A stretch of 64,000 bases of DNA from Sthenelais limicola (Eukaryota; Annelida; Polychaeta; Phyllodocida; Sigalionidae). Under the pieces are notes generated by a model that was not told where the DNA came from, searched no databases, and worked only from the letters and a program-made list of their open reading frames with translations. Location: contig OW804096.1 in assembly GCA_942159475.1 (NCBI GenBank), forward strand, positions 91,404,827 through 91,468,826, read 5' to 3'. Shown here piece after piece: positions 30,501 through 40,522 of this stretch. A program made the translations under genes and the position numbers. Position 1 is the stretch's first letter; each line of letters starts with the position of its first letter.

Positions 30501-33500
30501 CAAGGTCATACAGGTGGTGTAGGTTACCTGGAGTAAGGTTACAGGTGGATACAAGGTCATACAGCTGCTGTAGGCTATCAGGAGTAAGGTTAGAGGTGGA
30601 TACAAGGTCATACAGGTGGTGTAGGTTACCTGGAGTAAGGTTACAGGTGGATACAAGGTCATACAGTTGGTGTAGGTTACCTGAAGTAAGGTTACAGGTG
30701 GATACAAGGTCATACAGGTGGTGTAGGTTACCTGGAGTAAGGCTACAGGTGAATACAAGGTCATACAGTTGGTGTAGGTTACCTGAAGTAAGGTTACAGG
30801 TGGATACAAGGTCAAACGGGTGGTGTAGGTTACATGGAGTAAGGTTACAGGTGGGTATAAAGTCATCCAGGTGGTGTAGGATTCCTGGAGTAAGGTTACA
30901 GGTGTATACAAGGTCATACAGGTGGTGTAGGGTTCATGGAGTAAGGTTACAGGTGGATACAAGGTCATACAGGTGGTTTAGGTTACCTGGAGTAAGGTTA
31001 CAATTGGATACAAGGTCATATAGGTGGTGTAGGGTTCATGGAGTAAGGTTACAGGTGGATACAAGGTCATACAGGTGGTGTAGGTTACCTGGAGTAAGGT
31101 TACAGTTGGATACAAGGTCATACAGGTGGTGTAGGTTACCTGGAGGAAGCTTACAGTTGGATACAAGGTCATACAGGTGGTGTAGGTTACCTGGAGTAAG
31201 GTTACAGGTGGATACAAGGTCATACAGGTGGTGTAGGGTTCATGGAGTAAGGTTACAGGTGGATACAAGGTCATACAGGTGGTGTAGGTTACCTGGAGTA
31301 AGGTTAAGTTGGATACAAGGTCATACAGGTGGTGTAGGGTTCATGGAGTAAGGTTACAGGTGGATACAAGGTCATACAGGTGGTGTAGGGTTCATGGAGT
31401 AAAGTTACAGATGGATACAAGGTCATACAGGTGATGTAGGTTACCTGGAGTAAGGTTACAGGTGGATACAAGGTCATACAGGTGGTGTAGGTTACCTGGA
31501 GTAAGGTTACAGGTGGTTACAAGGTCATACAGGTGATGTAGGCTACCTGGAGTAAGGTTACAGGTGTATACAAGGTCATACAGGTGGTGTAGGTTACCTG
31601 GAGTAAGGTTACAGGTGAATACAACGTCATACAGTTGGTGTAGGTTACCTGGAGGAAGGTTACCTGTGTATACAAGGTCATACACGTGGTGTAGGTTACC
31701 TGGAGTAAGGTTACAGGTGGACAGAAGGTCATACAGCTGGTGTAGGTTTCCTGGTGTATGGTTACAGGTGGATACAAGGTCATACAGGTGGTGTAGGCTA
31801 TCAGGAGTAAGGTTAGAGGTGGATACAAGGTCATACAGGTGGTGTAGGTTACCTGGAGGAAGGTTACAGGTGGATACAAGGTCAAACAGGTGGTGTAGGG
31901 TTCATGGAGTAAAGTTACAGGTGTATACAAGGTCATACAGGTGGTGTAGGTTAACTGGAGTAAGGTTACAGGTGGATACATAGTTATACAGGTTGTGTAG
32001 GTTACCTGGAGTAAGGTTACAGGTGTATACAAGGTCATACAGGTGGTGTAGGTTACCTGGAGTAAGGTTACAGGTGGATACATAGTTATTCAGGTTGTGT
32101 AGGTTACCTGGAGTAAGGTTACAGGTGGACAGAAGGTCATACAGGTTGTGTAGGTTACCTGGAGGAAGGTTACAGGTGGATACATAGTCATACAGGTGGT
32201 GTAGGTTACCTGGAGTAAGGTTACAGGTGGATACAAGGTCATACAGGTGGTGTAGGTTACATGGAGTATGGTTACAGGTGGATACATAGTCATACAGGTG
32301 GTGTAGGTTACCTGGAGTAAGGTTACAGGTGGATACAAGGTCATACAGGTGGTGTAAGGTTCATGGAGTAAGGTTACTGGTGGATACAAGGTCATACAGG
32401 TGGTGTAGGGTTCATGGAGTAAAGTTACAGATGGATACAAGGTCATACAGGTGATGTAGGTTACCTGGAGTAAGGTTACAGGTGGATACAAGGTCATACA
32501 GGTGGTGTAGGTTACCTGGAGTAAGGTTACAGGTGGATACAAGGTCATACAGGTGGTGTAAGGTTCATGGAGTAAGGTTACTGGTGGATACAAGGTCATA
32601 TAGGTGCTGTAGGTTACCTGGAGTAAGGTTACAGGTGGATACAAGGTCAAACAGGTGCTGTAGGTTACCTGGAGGAAGGTTACTGGTGGATACAAGGTCA
32701 TACAGGTGGTGTAGGGTTCATGGAGTAAGGTTACAGGTGGATACAAGGTCATACAGGTGGTTTAGGTTACCTGGAGTAAGGTTACAATTGGATACAAGGT
32801 CATATAGGTGGTGTAGGGTTCATGGAGTAAGGTTACAGGTGGATACAAGGTCATACAGGTGGTGTAGGTTACCTGGAGTAAGGTTACAGTTGGATACAAG
32901 GTCATACAGGTGGTGTAGGTTACCTGGAGTAAGGTTACAGGTGGATACAAGGTCATACAGGTGGTGTAGGGTTCATGGAGTAAGGTTACAGGTGGATACA
33001 AGGTCATACAGGTGGTGTAGGTTACCTGGAGTAAGGTTAAGTTGGATACAAGGTCATACAGGTGGTGTAGGGTTCATGGAGTAAGGTTACAGGTGGATAC
33101 AAGGTCATATAGGTGGTGTAGGGTTCATGGAGTAAAGTTACAGATGGATACAAGGTCATACAGGTGATGTAGGTTACCTGGAGTAAGGTTACAGGTGGAT
33201 ACAAGGTCATACAGGTGGTGTAGGTTACCTGGAGTAAGGTTACAGGTGGATACAAGGTCATACAGGTGGTGTAGGGTTCATGGAGTAAGTTTACAGGTGG
33301 ACAGAAGGTCATACAGGTGGTGTAGGGTTCATGGAGTAAGGTTACAGGTGGATACAAGGTCATACAGGTGGTCTAGGTCACCTGGAGGAAGGTTACAGGT
33401 GGATACAAGGTCATAAGGTGGTGTAGGTTAACTGGAGGAAGGTTACACGTGGATACAAGGTCATACAGGTGGTGTAGGTTACCTGGAGGAAGGTTACAGG

Positions 33501-36500
33501 TGGATACAAGGTCATACAGGTGGTGTAGGTTACCTGGAGTAAGGTTACAGTTGGATACAAGGTCATACAGGTGGTGTAGGTTACCTGGAGGAAGCTTACA
33601 GTTGGATACAAGGTCATACAGGTGGTGTAGGTTACCTGGAGTAAGGTTACAGGTGGATACAAGGTCATACAGGTGGTGTAGGGTTCATGGAGTAAGGTTA
33701 CAGGTGGATACAAGGTCATACAGGTGGTGTAGGTTACCTGGAGTAAGGTTAAGTTGGATACAAGGTCATACAGGTGGTGTAGGGTTCATGGAGTAAGGTT
33801 ACAGGTGGATACAAGGTCATACAGGTGGTGTAGGGTTCATGGAGTAAAGTTACAGATGGATACAAGGTCATACAGGTGATGTAGGTTACCTGGAGTAAGG
33901 TTACAGGTGGATACAAGGTCATACAGGTGGTGTAGGTTACCTGGAGTAAGGTTACAGGTGGTTACAAGGTCATACAGGTGATGTAGGCTACCTGGAGTAA
34001 GGTTACAGGTGTATACAAGGTCATACAGGTGGTGTAGGTTACCTGGAGTAAGGTTACAGGTGAATACAACGTCATACAGTTGGTGTAGGTTACCTGGAGG
34101 AAGGTTACCTGTGTATACAAGGTCATACACGTGGTGTAGGTTACCTGGAGTAAGGTTACAGGTGGACAGAAGGTCATACAGCTGGTGTAGGTTTCCTGGT
34201 GTATGGTTACAGGTGGATACAAGGTCATACAGGTGGTGTAGGCTATCAGGAGTAAGGTTAGAGGTGGATACAAGGTCATACAGGTGGTGTAGGTTACCTG
34301 GAGGAAGGTTACAGGTGGATACAAGGTCAAACAGGTGGTGTAGGGTTCATGGAGTAAAGTTACAGGTGTATACAAGGTCATACAGGTGGTGTAGGTTAAC
34401 TGGAGTAAGGTTACAGGTGGATACATAGTTATACAGGTTGTGTAGGTTACCTGGAGTAAGGTTACAGGTGTATACAAGGTCATACAGGTGGTGTAGGTTA
34501 CCTGGAGTAAGGTTACAGGTGGATACATAGTTATTCAGGTTGTGTAGGTTACCTGGAGTAAGGTTACAGGTGGACAGAAGGTCATACAGGTTGTGTAGGT
34601 TACCTGGAGGAAGGTTACAGGTGGATACATAGTCATACAGGTGGTGTAGGTTACCTGGAGTAAGGTTACAGGTGGATACAAGGTCATACAGGTGGTGTAG
34701 GTTACATGGAGTATGGTTACAGGTGGATACATAGTCATACAGGTGGTGTAGGTTACCTGGAGTAAGGTTACAGGTGGATACAAGGTCATACAGGTGGTGT
34801 AAGGTTCATGGAGTAAGGTTACTGGTGGATACAAGGTCATACAGGTGGTGTAGGGTTCATGGAGTAAAGTTACAGATGGATACAAGGTCATACAGGTGAT
34901 GTAGGTTACCTGGAGTAAGGTTACAGGTGGATACAAGGTCATACAGGTGGTGTAGGTTACCTGGAGTAAGGTTACAGGTGGATACAAGGTCATACAGGTG
35001 GTGTAAGGTTCATGGAGTAAGGTTACTGGTGGATACAAGGTCATATAGGTGCTGTAGGTTACCTGGAGTAAGGTTACAGGTGGATACAAGGTCAAACAGG
35101 TGCTGTAGGTTACCTGGAGGAAGGTTACTGGTGGATACAAGGTCATACAGGTGGTGTAGGGTTCATGGAGTAAGGTTACAGGTGGATACAAGGTCATACA
35201 GGTGGTTTAGGTTACCTGGAGTAAGGTTACAATTGGATACAAGGTCATATAGGTGGTGTAGGGTTCATGGAGTAAGGTTACAGGTGGATACAAGGTCATA
35301 CAGGTGGTGTAGGTTACCTGGAGTAAGGTTACAGTTGGATACAAGGTCATACAGGTGGTGTAGGTTACCTGGAGGAAGCTTACAGTTGGATACAAGGTCA
35401 TACAGGTGGTGTAGGTTACCTGGAGTAAGGTTACAGGTGGATACAAGGTCATACAGGTGGTGTAGGGTTCATGGAGTAAGGTTACAGGTGGATGCAAGGT
35501 CATACAGGTGGTGTAGGTTACCTGGAGTAAGGTTAAGTTGGATACAAGGTCATACAGGTGGTGTAGGGTTCATGGAGTAAGGTTACAGGTGGATACAAGG
35601 TCATACAGGTGGTGTAGGGTTCATGGAGTAAAGTTACAGATGGATACAAGGTCATACAGGTGATGTAGGTTACCTGGAGTAAGGTTACAGGTGGATACAA
35701 GGTCATACAGGTGGTGTAGGTTACCTGGAGTAAGGTTACAGTTGGTTACAAGGTCAAACAGGTGGTGTAGGTTACCTGGAGGAAGGTTACAGGTGGATAC
35801 AAGGTCATACAGGTGGTTTAGGGTTCATGGAGTAAAGTTACAGGTGGATACAAGGTCATACATGTGGTGTAGGTTACCTGGAGTAAGGCTACAGGTGAAT
35901 ACAAGGTCATACAGGTGGTGTAGGGTTCATGGAGTAAGTTTACAGGTGGACAGAAGGTCATACAGGTGGTGTAGGGTTCATGGAGTAAGGTTACAGGTGG
36001 ATACAAGGTCATACAGGTGGTCTAGGTCACCTGGAGGAAGGTTACAGGTGGATACAAGGTCATAAAGTGGTGTAGGTTAACTGGAGTAAGGTTACAGGGT
36101 GAAAACAAGGTCATACAGGTGGTGTAGGATTCATGGAGTAAGGTTACAGGTGGATACAAGGTCATACAGGTGGTGTAGGTTAACTGGAGGAAGGTTACAC
36201 GTGGATACAAGGTCATACAGGTGGTGTAGGTTACCTGGAGGAAGGTTACAGGTGGATACAAGGTCATACAGGTGGTGTAGGGTTCATGGAGTAAGTTTAC
36301 AGGTGGACAGAAGGTCATACAGGTGGTGTAGGGTTCATGGAGTAAGGTTACAGGTGGATACAAGGTCATACAGGTGGTCTAGGTCACCTGGAGGAAGGTT
36401 ACAGGTGGATACAAGGTCATAAGGTGGTGTAGGTTAACTGGAGGAAGGTTACACGTGGATACAAGGTCATACAGGTGGTGTAGGTTACCTGGAGGAAGGT

Positions 36501-36575
36501 TACAGGTGGATACAAGGTCATACAGGTGGTGTAGGTTAACTGGAGGAAGGTTACAGGTGGATACAAGGTCATACA
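27519..36575 (-). repeat. 51-bp satellite array 2, left copy, about 178 units
   Basis: Same unit as array 1 but on the opposite strand (plus strand reads GGTGGTGTAGGTTACCTGGA, then GTAAGGTTACAGGTGGATAC, then AAGGTCATACA). The common variant GGGTTCATGGAGTAAGG replaces GGTTACCTGGAGTAAGG. A 459-bp (nine-unit) duplication is visible at about 28,968-29,846. A 2,445-bp block (48 units minus 3 bp) is tandemly duplicated, 31,392-33,836 and 33,837 onward. Continuous minus- and plus-strand open frames of up to 438 codons are by-products of the unit. Confidence 0.95.
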
Positions 36576-36836
36576 CAGTGTGCAACATAACCCAGAGACC
36601 GACGCCCAGGTCTCCATTGAATTTTCGTCGGTCTCTGAAATTGATAATTATCAGGGCCCGACGGTCTCCAATGAATTATCTAAGTGATAAAATGTTCAAA
36701 CTGCTCTGGACCACGGGAACCCTATCTATGACCCAAACTTTTTTTTTGGTCTCTGTAAAATCTTTCCGGTCTCCACTGTTACAATTAGGCAGAGACCGAC
36801 GGTCTCTCATCTCCAAATTCACTATGTTGCACACTG
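36576..36836. mobile_element. MITE inserted in the satellite (copy 1), 261 bp
   Basis: The terminal inverted repeats are CAGTGTGCAACATA (14 bp, exact). The element is flanked by a perfect 6-bp duplication, CATACA (36,570-36,575 and 36,837-36,842). Removing the element plus one CATACA restores a normal satellite unit, which proves insertion. The interior has about eight GGTCTC/GAGACC motifs, several as GAGACCGACG, in both orientations. No transposase. A 6-bp duplication is uncommon (Dada elements use 6-7 bp), so the superfamily is left open. Confidence 0.9.
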
Positions 36837-36978
36837 CATACAGGTGGTGTAGGTTACCTGGACGAAGGTTACAGGTGGATACAAGGTCATACAGGTGGTG
36901 TAGGTTACCTGGAGTAAGGTTACAGGTGGATACAAGGTCATACAGGTGGTGTAGGGTTCATGGAGTAAGGTTACAGGT
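36837..36978 (-). repeat. Satellite remnant beyond the MITE (about 3 units)
   Basis: Units continue for about 140 bp after the insertion and end at GGTTACAGG, where the unit breaks off into TTGGTACATATATAAAAC. This is the array's real edge in all three copies. Confidence 0.9.
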
Positions 36979-37626
36979 TGGTACATATATAAAACTAACC
37001 GCAGTACTGTTTTTGTGATCGTTCTTCACCGAGTTGGCGGCAGGAGGAATCCTGAGGTGCGGAGTGAATTAACTTTGCTGCATAGACGTTACAAAGCTCC
37101 CGAAGGTCAGCTCCTGAAAACCACATTTTTCAGGCTGTCAGCTCAGCTTCCAAAGATCCCCCCATTAATAGGCATTCACATCTTCCGAAATAAAGAAATA
37201 AAAATGGATTTAAACAATTTACTCATTTGATACTATGTCCACTACGATAAATGGATTATTTTTACGTTTGCGGAGGATGATCTACCCATGTGTGTAAATA
37301 TTGTGAATTCTATTTCATCTATTATCACAGTTAACATTATGTCTAATGATTTTTATGTATTCTAGTTTCTCAATGCCTGAACAGTGTGGGCTGCATCTAG
37401 TAGCTTCTAGTCATTTGACAAATCATTGATACTTTGAGGAATGTTATATATATATTTTCATAGATTGATTAGGTGGCATATTGTAAAACACATTCTCCAT
37501 GCTTTCTGTTTATGATCCACATTTACTGTATCTTACAGTACATTAAATGACGAAACATACCTCAAGCTGGTTCATCAGCTGGTAGGCCTATTGTTTCTGA
37601 GCTAGCTTGTAGCTGTTCTCTACAAT
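36979..37626. other. Edge region U, no gene
   Basis: It begins with sequence homologous to the 14.03-kb foldback element (about 36,985-37,075), then AGCTCCCGAAGGTC at 37,095, then AT-rich DNA. No gene is supported; the 71-codon frame from 37,015 lies over the repeat sequence. Copies: 50,909-51,556 (direct) and 54,453-55,100 (inverted). Confidence 0.7.
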
Positions 37627-37965
37627 TATATGTATTTCTGTATTCTTCCATACAGAGGTAACCAAAATAAATGTTTATCTTTTATAGCTTTTTATAACTA
37701 AACAATGTTTTACTTCTATATTTGCATGCTGCAGGCCTAATTTTAAAATATGCCTTCAAAACAATCCCCTCCCCTTTTGACCAATGACAATGATCAGCTC
37801 CCGAAGGTCTACATTTGACTGAAAATCAGCTCCCGAAGAACCCCTATTTTCATGTTAACCAGCTCCCGAAGGTCCCGGCCCCCACAATCAGATACAAAAA
37901 GTAGGACATAGGCTTGTTCCACCTATCAGGAAACATACCCTTTTCCACGGATTTTGAGCTGAAAA
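37627..37965. repeat. 339-bp inverted repeat, left arm, flanking segment S
   Basis: It pairs with 40,184-40,522; coordinates add to 78,149 throughout. It contains AGCTCCCGAAG at 37,796, 37,827 and 37,861. The inner boundary is GAGCTGAAAA, after which the two sides differ. The same arms flank S in the second copy (51,557-51,895 and 54,114-54,452). Confidence 0.9.
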
Positions 37966-37977
37966 TCGTCGGAAGTC

Positions 37978-38205
37978 GGAAGTCGTCGCCCAAACTTCAT
38001 TTATAAGCTTAACTCTGATTGGCCGAGCCCCCACCCGCCCAAAGCCACTTGTAAGAGTAGCGCTGGTTTTGTCCGACGTCTAGGGCCCTTTCCCTGCTGC
38101 TAGACGTCGAACAAAACCAGCGCTACTCTTACAAGTGGCTTTGGGCGGGTGGGGGCTCGGCCAATCAGAGTTAAGCTTATAAATGAAGTTTGGGCGACGA
38201 CTTCC
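37978..38205. repeat. 105-bp-arm hairpin with CCAAT/TATA-like elements
   Basis: Arms 37,978-38,082 and 38,101-38,205 are reverse complements with one mismatch seen, separated by 18 bp (GGGCCCTTTCCCTGCTGC). Each arm has CCAATCAG/CTGATTGG and TTATAAATGAAG. The right arm plus about 130 bp downstream, to GGTAAGCTCC, is homologous to the promoter region beside POLR3C (11,445-11,720). Copy 2 is at 53,874-54,101. Confidence 0.85.
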
Positions 38206-38776
38206 GTAGCTTCGCCGACCTCCAAATTTACCGAATGAAACGTTATTTTCCCGTCGATCTGTGAGATACATAGGTACATGACTTAGCGGACATTAATGGT
38301 AAGCTCCAAATTGTTATCATCATGATAAAGTTATATCCTGTCACTTCAAGTGAGCATTAAATGTTCATTGTCCAGGGCTCCCATTCGGCTAACCTGCTCA
38401 GCCTCAGCTGTCTGACTGAGTGGATGATACTCGGCCAGCCACTGGGGCTTTCTGAAAATCGGGGCATATTTAATATGAGTGTGTACATGAGTGTACACAC
38501 ATTTCACATAAAACAAATGAGTGTGCATTGAACATTACCTTTATATCAATGGGTGTACGCTAGTTAGATTCATAAAAACCAATGATTTCTCTAGTAATCC
38601 AAGAAAGTTAGTAGGCCTAAGGTCTGAGGAGTGAATCAAAGGAAACATATATATTGCTCCAGGGCTAGTGCCAAATAGTTTGGGCCTTGGCTAGAATCTT
38701 GGTCGATCGGGACAAAAACCAAACGCGCCTTGTAACCTCAAGCTATGATTAATAATTTTATTCGCTACTCTGTTGT

Positions 38777-38848
38777 TTACCAGTGGTCGAAATAAGTTTG
38801 AAGTTTTTCAATGTCTTCCTCATGGAGGTGCCGCTTTTGTTTGATGTT
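38777..38848 (-). CDS. Possible terminal exon in S, copy 1, unknown protein
   Basis: On the minus strand a very strong acceptor (T run, C run, TCAG) precedes 23 codons, NIKQKRHLHEEDIEKLQTYF then DHW, and a TAA stop. AATAAA follows 15 bases later. Composition is protein-like. The family is not recognised and no upstream exon was found in S, so it may be a captured 3' end of a gene. Confidence 0.4.
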   Translation of the reverse strand, partial: NIKQKRHLHEEDIEKLQTYFDHW

Positions 38849-40183
38849 CTGAGGGGGGAAAAAATGAAGCGTTTACTATGTATATAAACATATCTTTGAG
38901 TATCTAAAGAAACAAAATGAACAATTAAATCATGTTCGATAAGCTGATTAATGTCTTAAATGTTTAATAGAGGTAACCAAACTCACTTAGACTAAGGCTA
39001 AGCGGCAGGCAACTTAGAAAGACTATAAGTTCACTAATAAAAGGACATCAGAGGGACACCCCTTCATTGATCTTTACACACTTTACTAGTCTTTAGCGCT
39101 AAAGTTCGCACCAACTCCTGGATTTTCTTTTAAGTACAGACATCACAGTGATGCCTCCTCGCTGATCTTTTCTCAGTGAAGGCACATTTAAATACTCCAA
39201 GGAGATACATTTTCATAACACTATTGAAAAACTGCTCTTATTTTGAACATTTATGTTTCAAACATTTTCGAAAGCTTTTCTAACCAACCTCTCCTTCTCC
39301 CGTCCCTCTCCCTTATTACACTGTGCCTGAGACCAACACCCCTATACATTGCATGCATGCATTCACACATAAGTAATCCCAAGTCACAGAGGTGTCACAG
39401 CTCTGCAGGACGATCGGGACAAAAAAGGTGGGTCGATCGGGACAAACACTTGTCGCACTGTAGCCCACACAGCCGCCTCCATCCCTGATTTCGGCCTACC
39501 ATGGAGTTAATGCCTACAGATGGGCTAGTCTGATCTGAGGGTGTACATCCATTTCACACGAAATAAATGATTATAAACTAAAGAGTACCTTTATATCTTT
39601 GGGTGTACCTTTTTAAATTGATCCAAACCGATGATTACTCTGTACTGGACCCAGAGATGAATGATTTATCTAGTCGCACTGGGGAAAGCTGTAAAACATT
39701 AGGTATTCGCGGTAATTACACAACAAATGTACGATTTCCTGTCATGATGTGTTATAGCATTGTTGTACGAACCTTTTAGGGTAATTATCACATAGTTTTG
39801 GACGTGTAAATACCAATTTGGTTAATTAATATGTTTTGTCCCGAGCGACCCACTTTTTCTCCCGATCGACCCGGCGATTTTTGTCCTGTTTGGTTTTTGG
39901 ACCGATCAACCCAACACCGTTTGGCTAAGGCTAAGCGTTGTGGTCAATTCTCTCGCTTCGGAGCTAGGGGACTAATAATTTGTCTACCATTCGGCGTGAA
40001 ACACACTTTGTCATGCAATATCAATACAATAGGCTAGCTCTTGTCCACACGTTAAAAAAAGAAGCTGAAATTATTTCTTAGGGGCCGCCGTCCATCACGC
40101 TATATTTTGCCCCCACCCACACACACACACATCACACGCCTGTTGTCGCCCAAACTGCAAAATCTTTTCCAAACAGGCCTACT

Positions 40184-40522
40184 TTTTCAGCTCAAAATCC
40201 GTGGAAAAGGGTATGTTTCCTGATAGGTGGAACAAGCCTATGTCCTACTTTTTGTATCTGATTGTGGGGGCCGGGACCTTCGGGAGCTGGTTAACATGAA
40301 AATAGGGGTTCTTCGGGAGCTGATTTTCAGTCAAATGTAGACCTTCGGGAGCTGATCATTGTCATTGGTCAAAAGGGGAGGGGATTGTTTTGAAGGCATA
40401 TTTTAAAATTAGGCCTGCAGCATGCAAATATAGAAGTAAAACATTGTTTAGTTATAAAAAGCTATAAAAGATAAACATTTATTTTGGTTACCTCTGTATG
40501 GAAGAATACAGAAATACATATA
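40184..40522. repeat. 339-bp inverted repeat, right arm (copy 1)
   Basis: Reverse complement of 37,627-37,965. It stops abruptly at ACAGAAATACATATA, where satellite sequence starts at 40,523. In the second copy the corresponding sequence instead continues into inverted U at 54,453, so 40,522/40,523 is a breakpoint. Confidence 0.9.

Larger units (their letters stand above)
37966..40183. other. Segment S, copy 1 (2,218 bp)
   Basis: A non-satellite segment held between the 339-bp inverted arms. It contains a 105-bp-arm hairpin with CCAAT and TATA-like boxes, a minus-strand terminal-exon candidate (38,777-38,848), internally duplicated sequence about 1.05 kb apart (TTATATC..TGGGTGTAC near 38,545 and 39,592), and repeated GGTCGATCGGGACAAA motifs. 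The same segment occurs inverted at 51,896-54,113. No transposase or long ORF was seen. Confidence 0.8.

Noticed and set aside
27519..36575. A CRISPR array.
   Set aside because: The units are directly contiguous with no unique spacers and the surroundings are eukaryotic, so this is a minisatellite.
36455..37018. 187-codon frame, present three times, with a non-repetitive middle part.
   Set aside because: The non-repetitive part is the 261-bp MITE read through; the ends are satellite. Its repetition comes from the segmental duplications.
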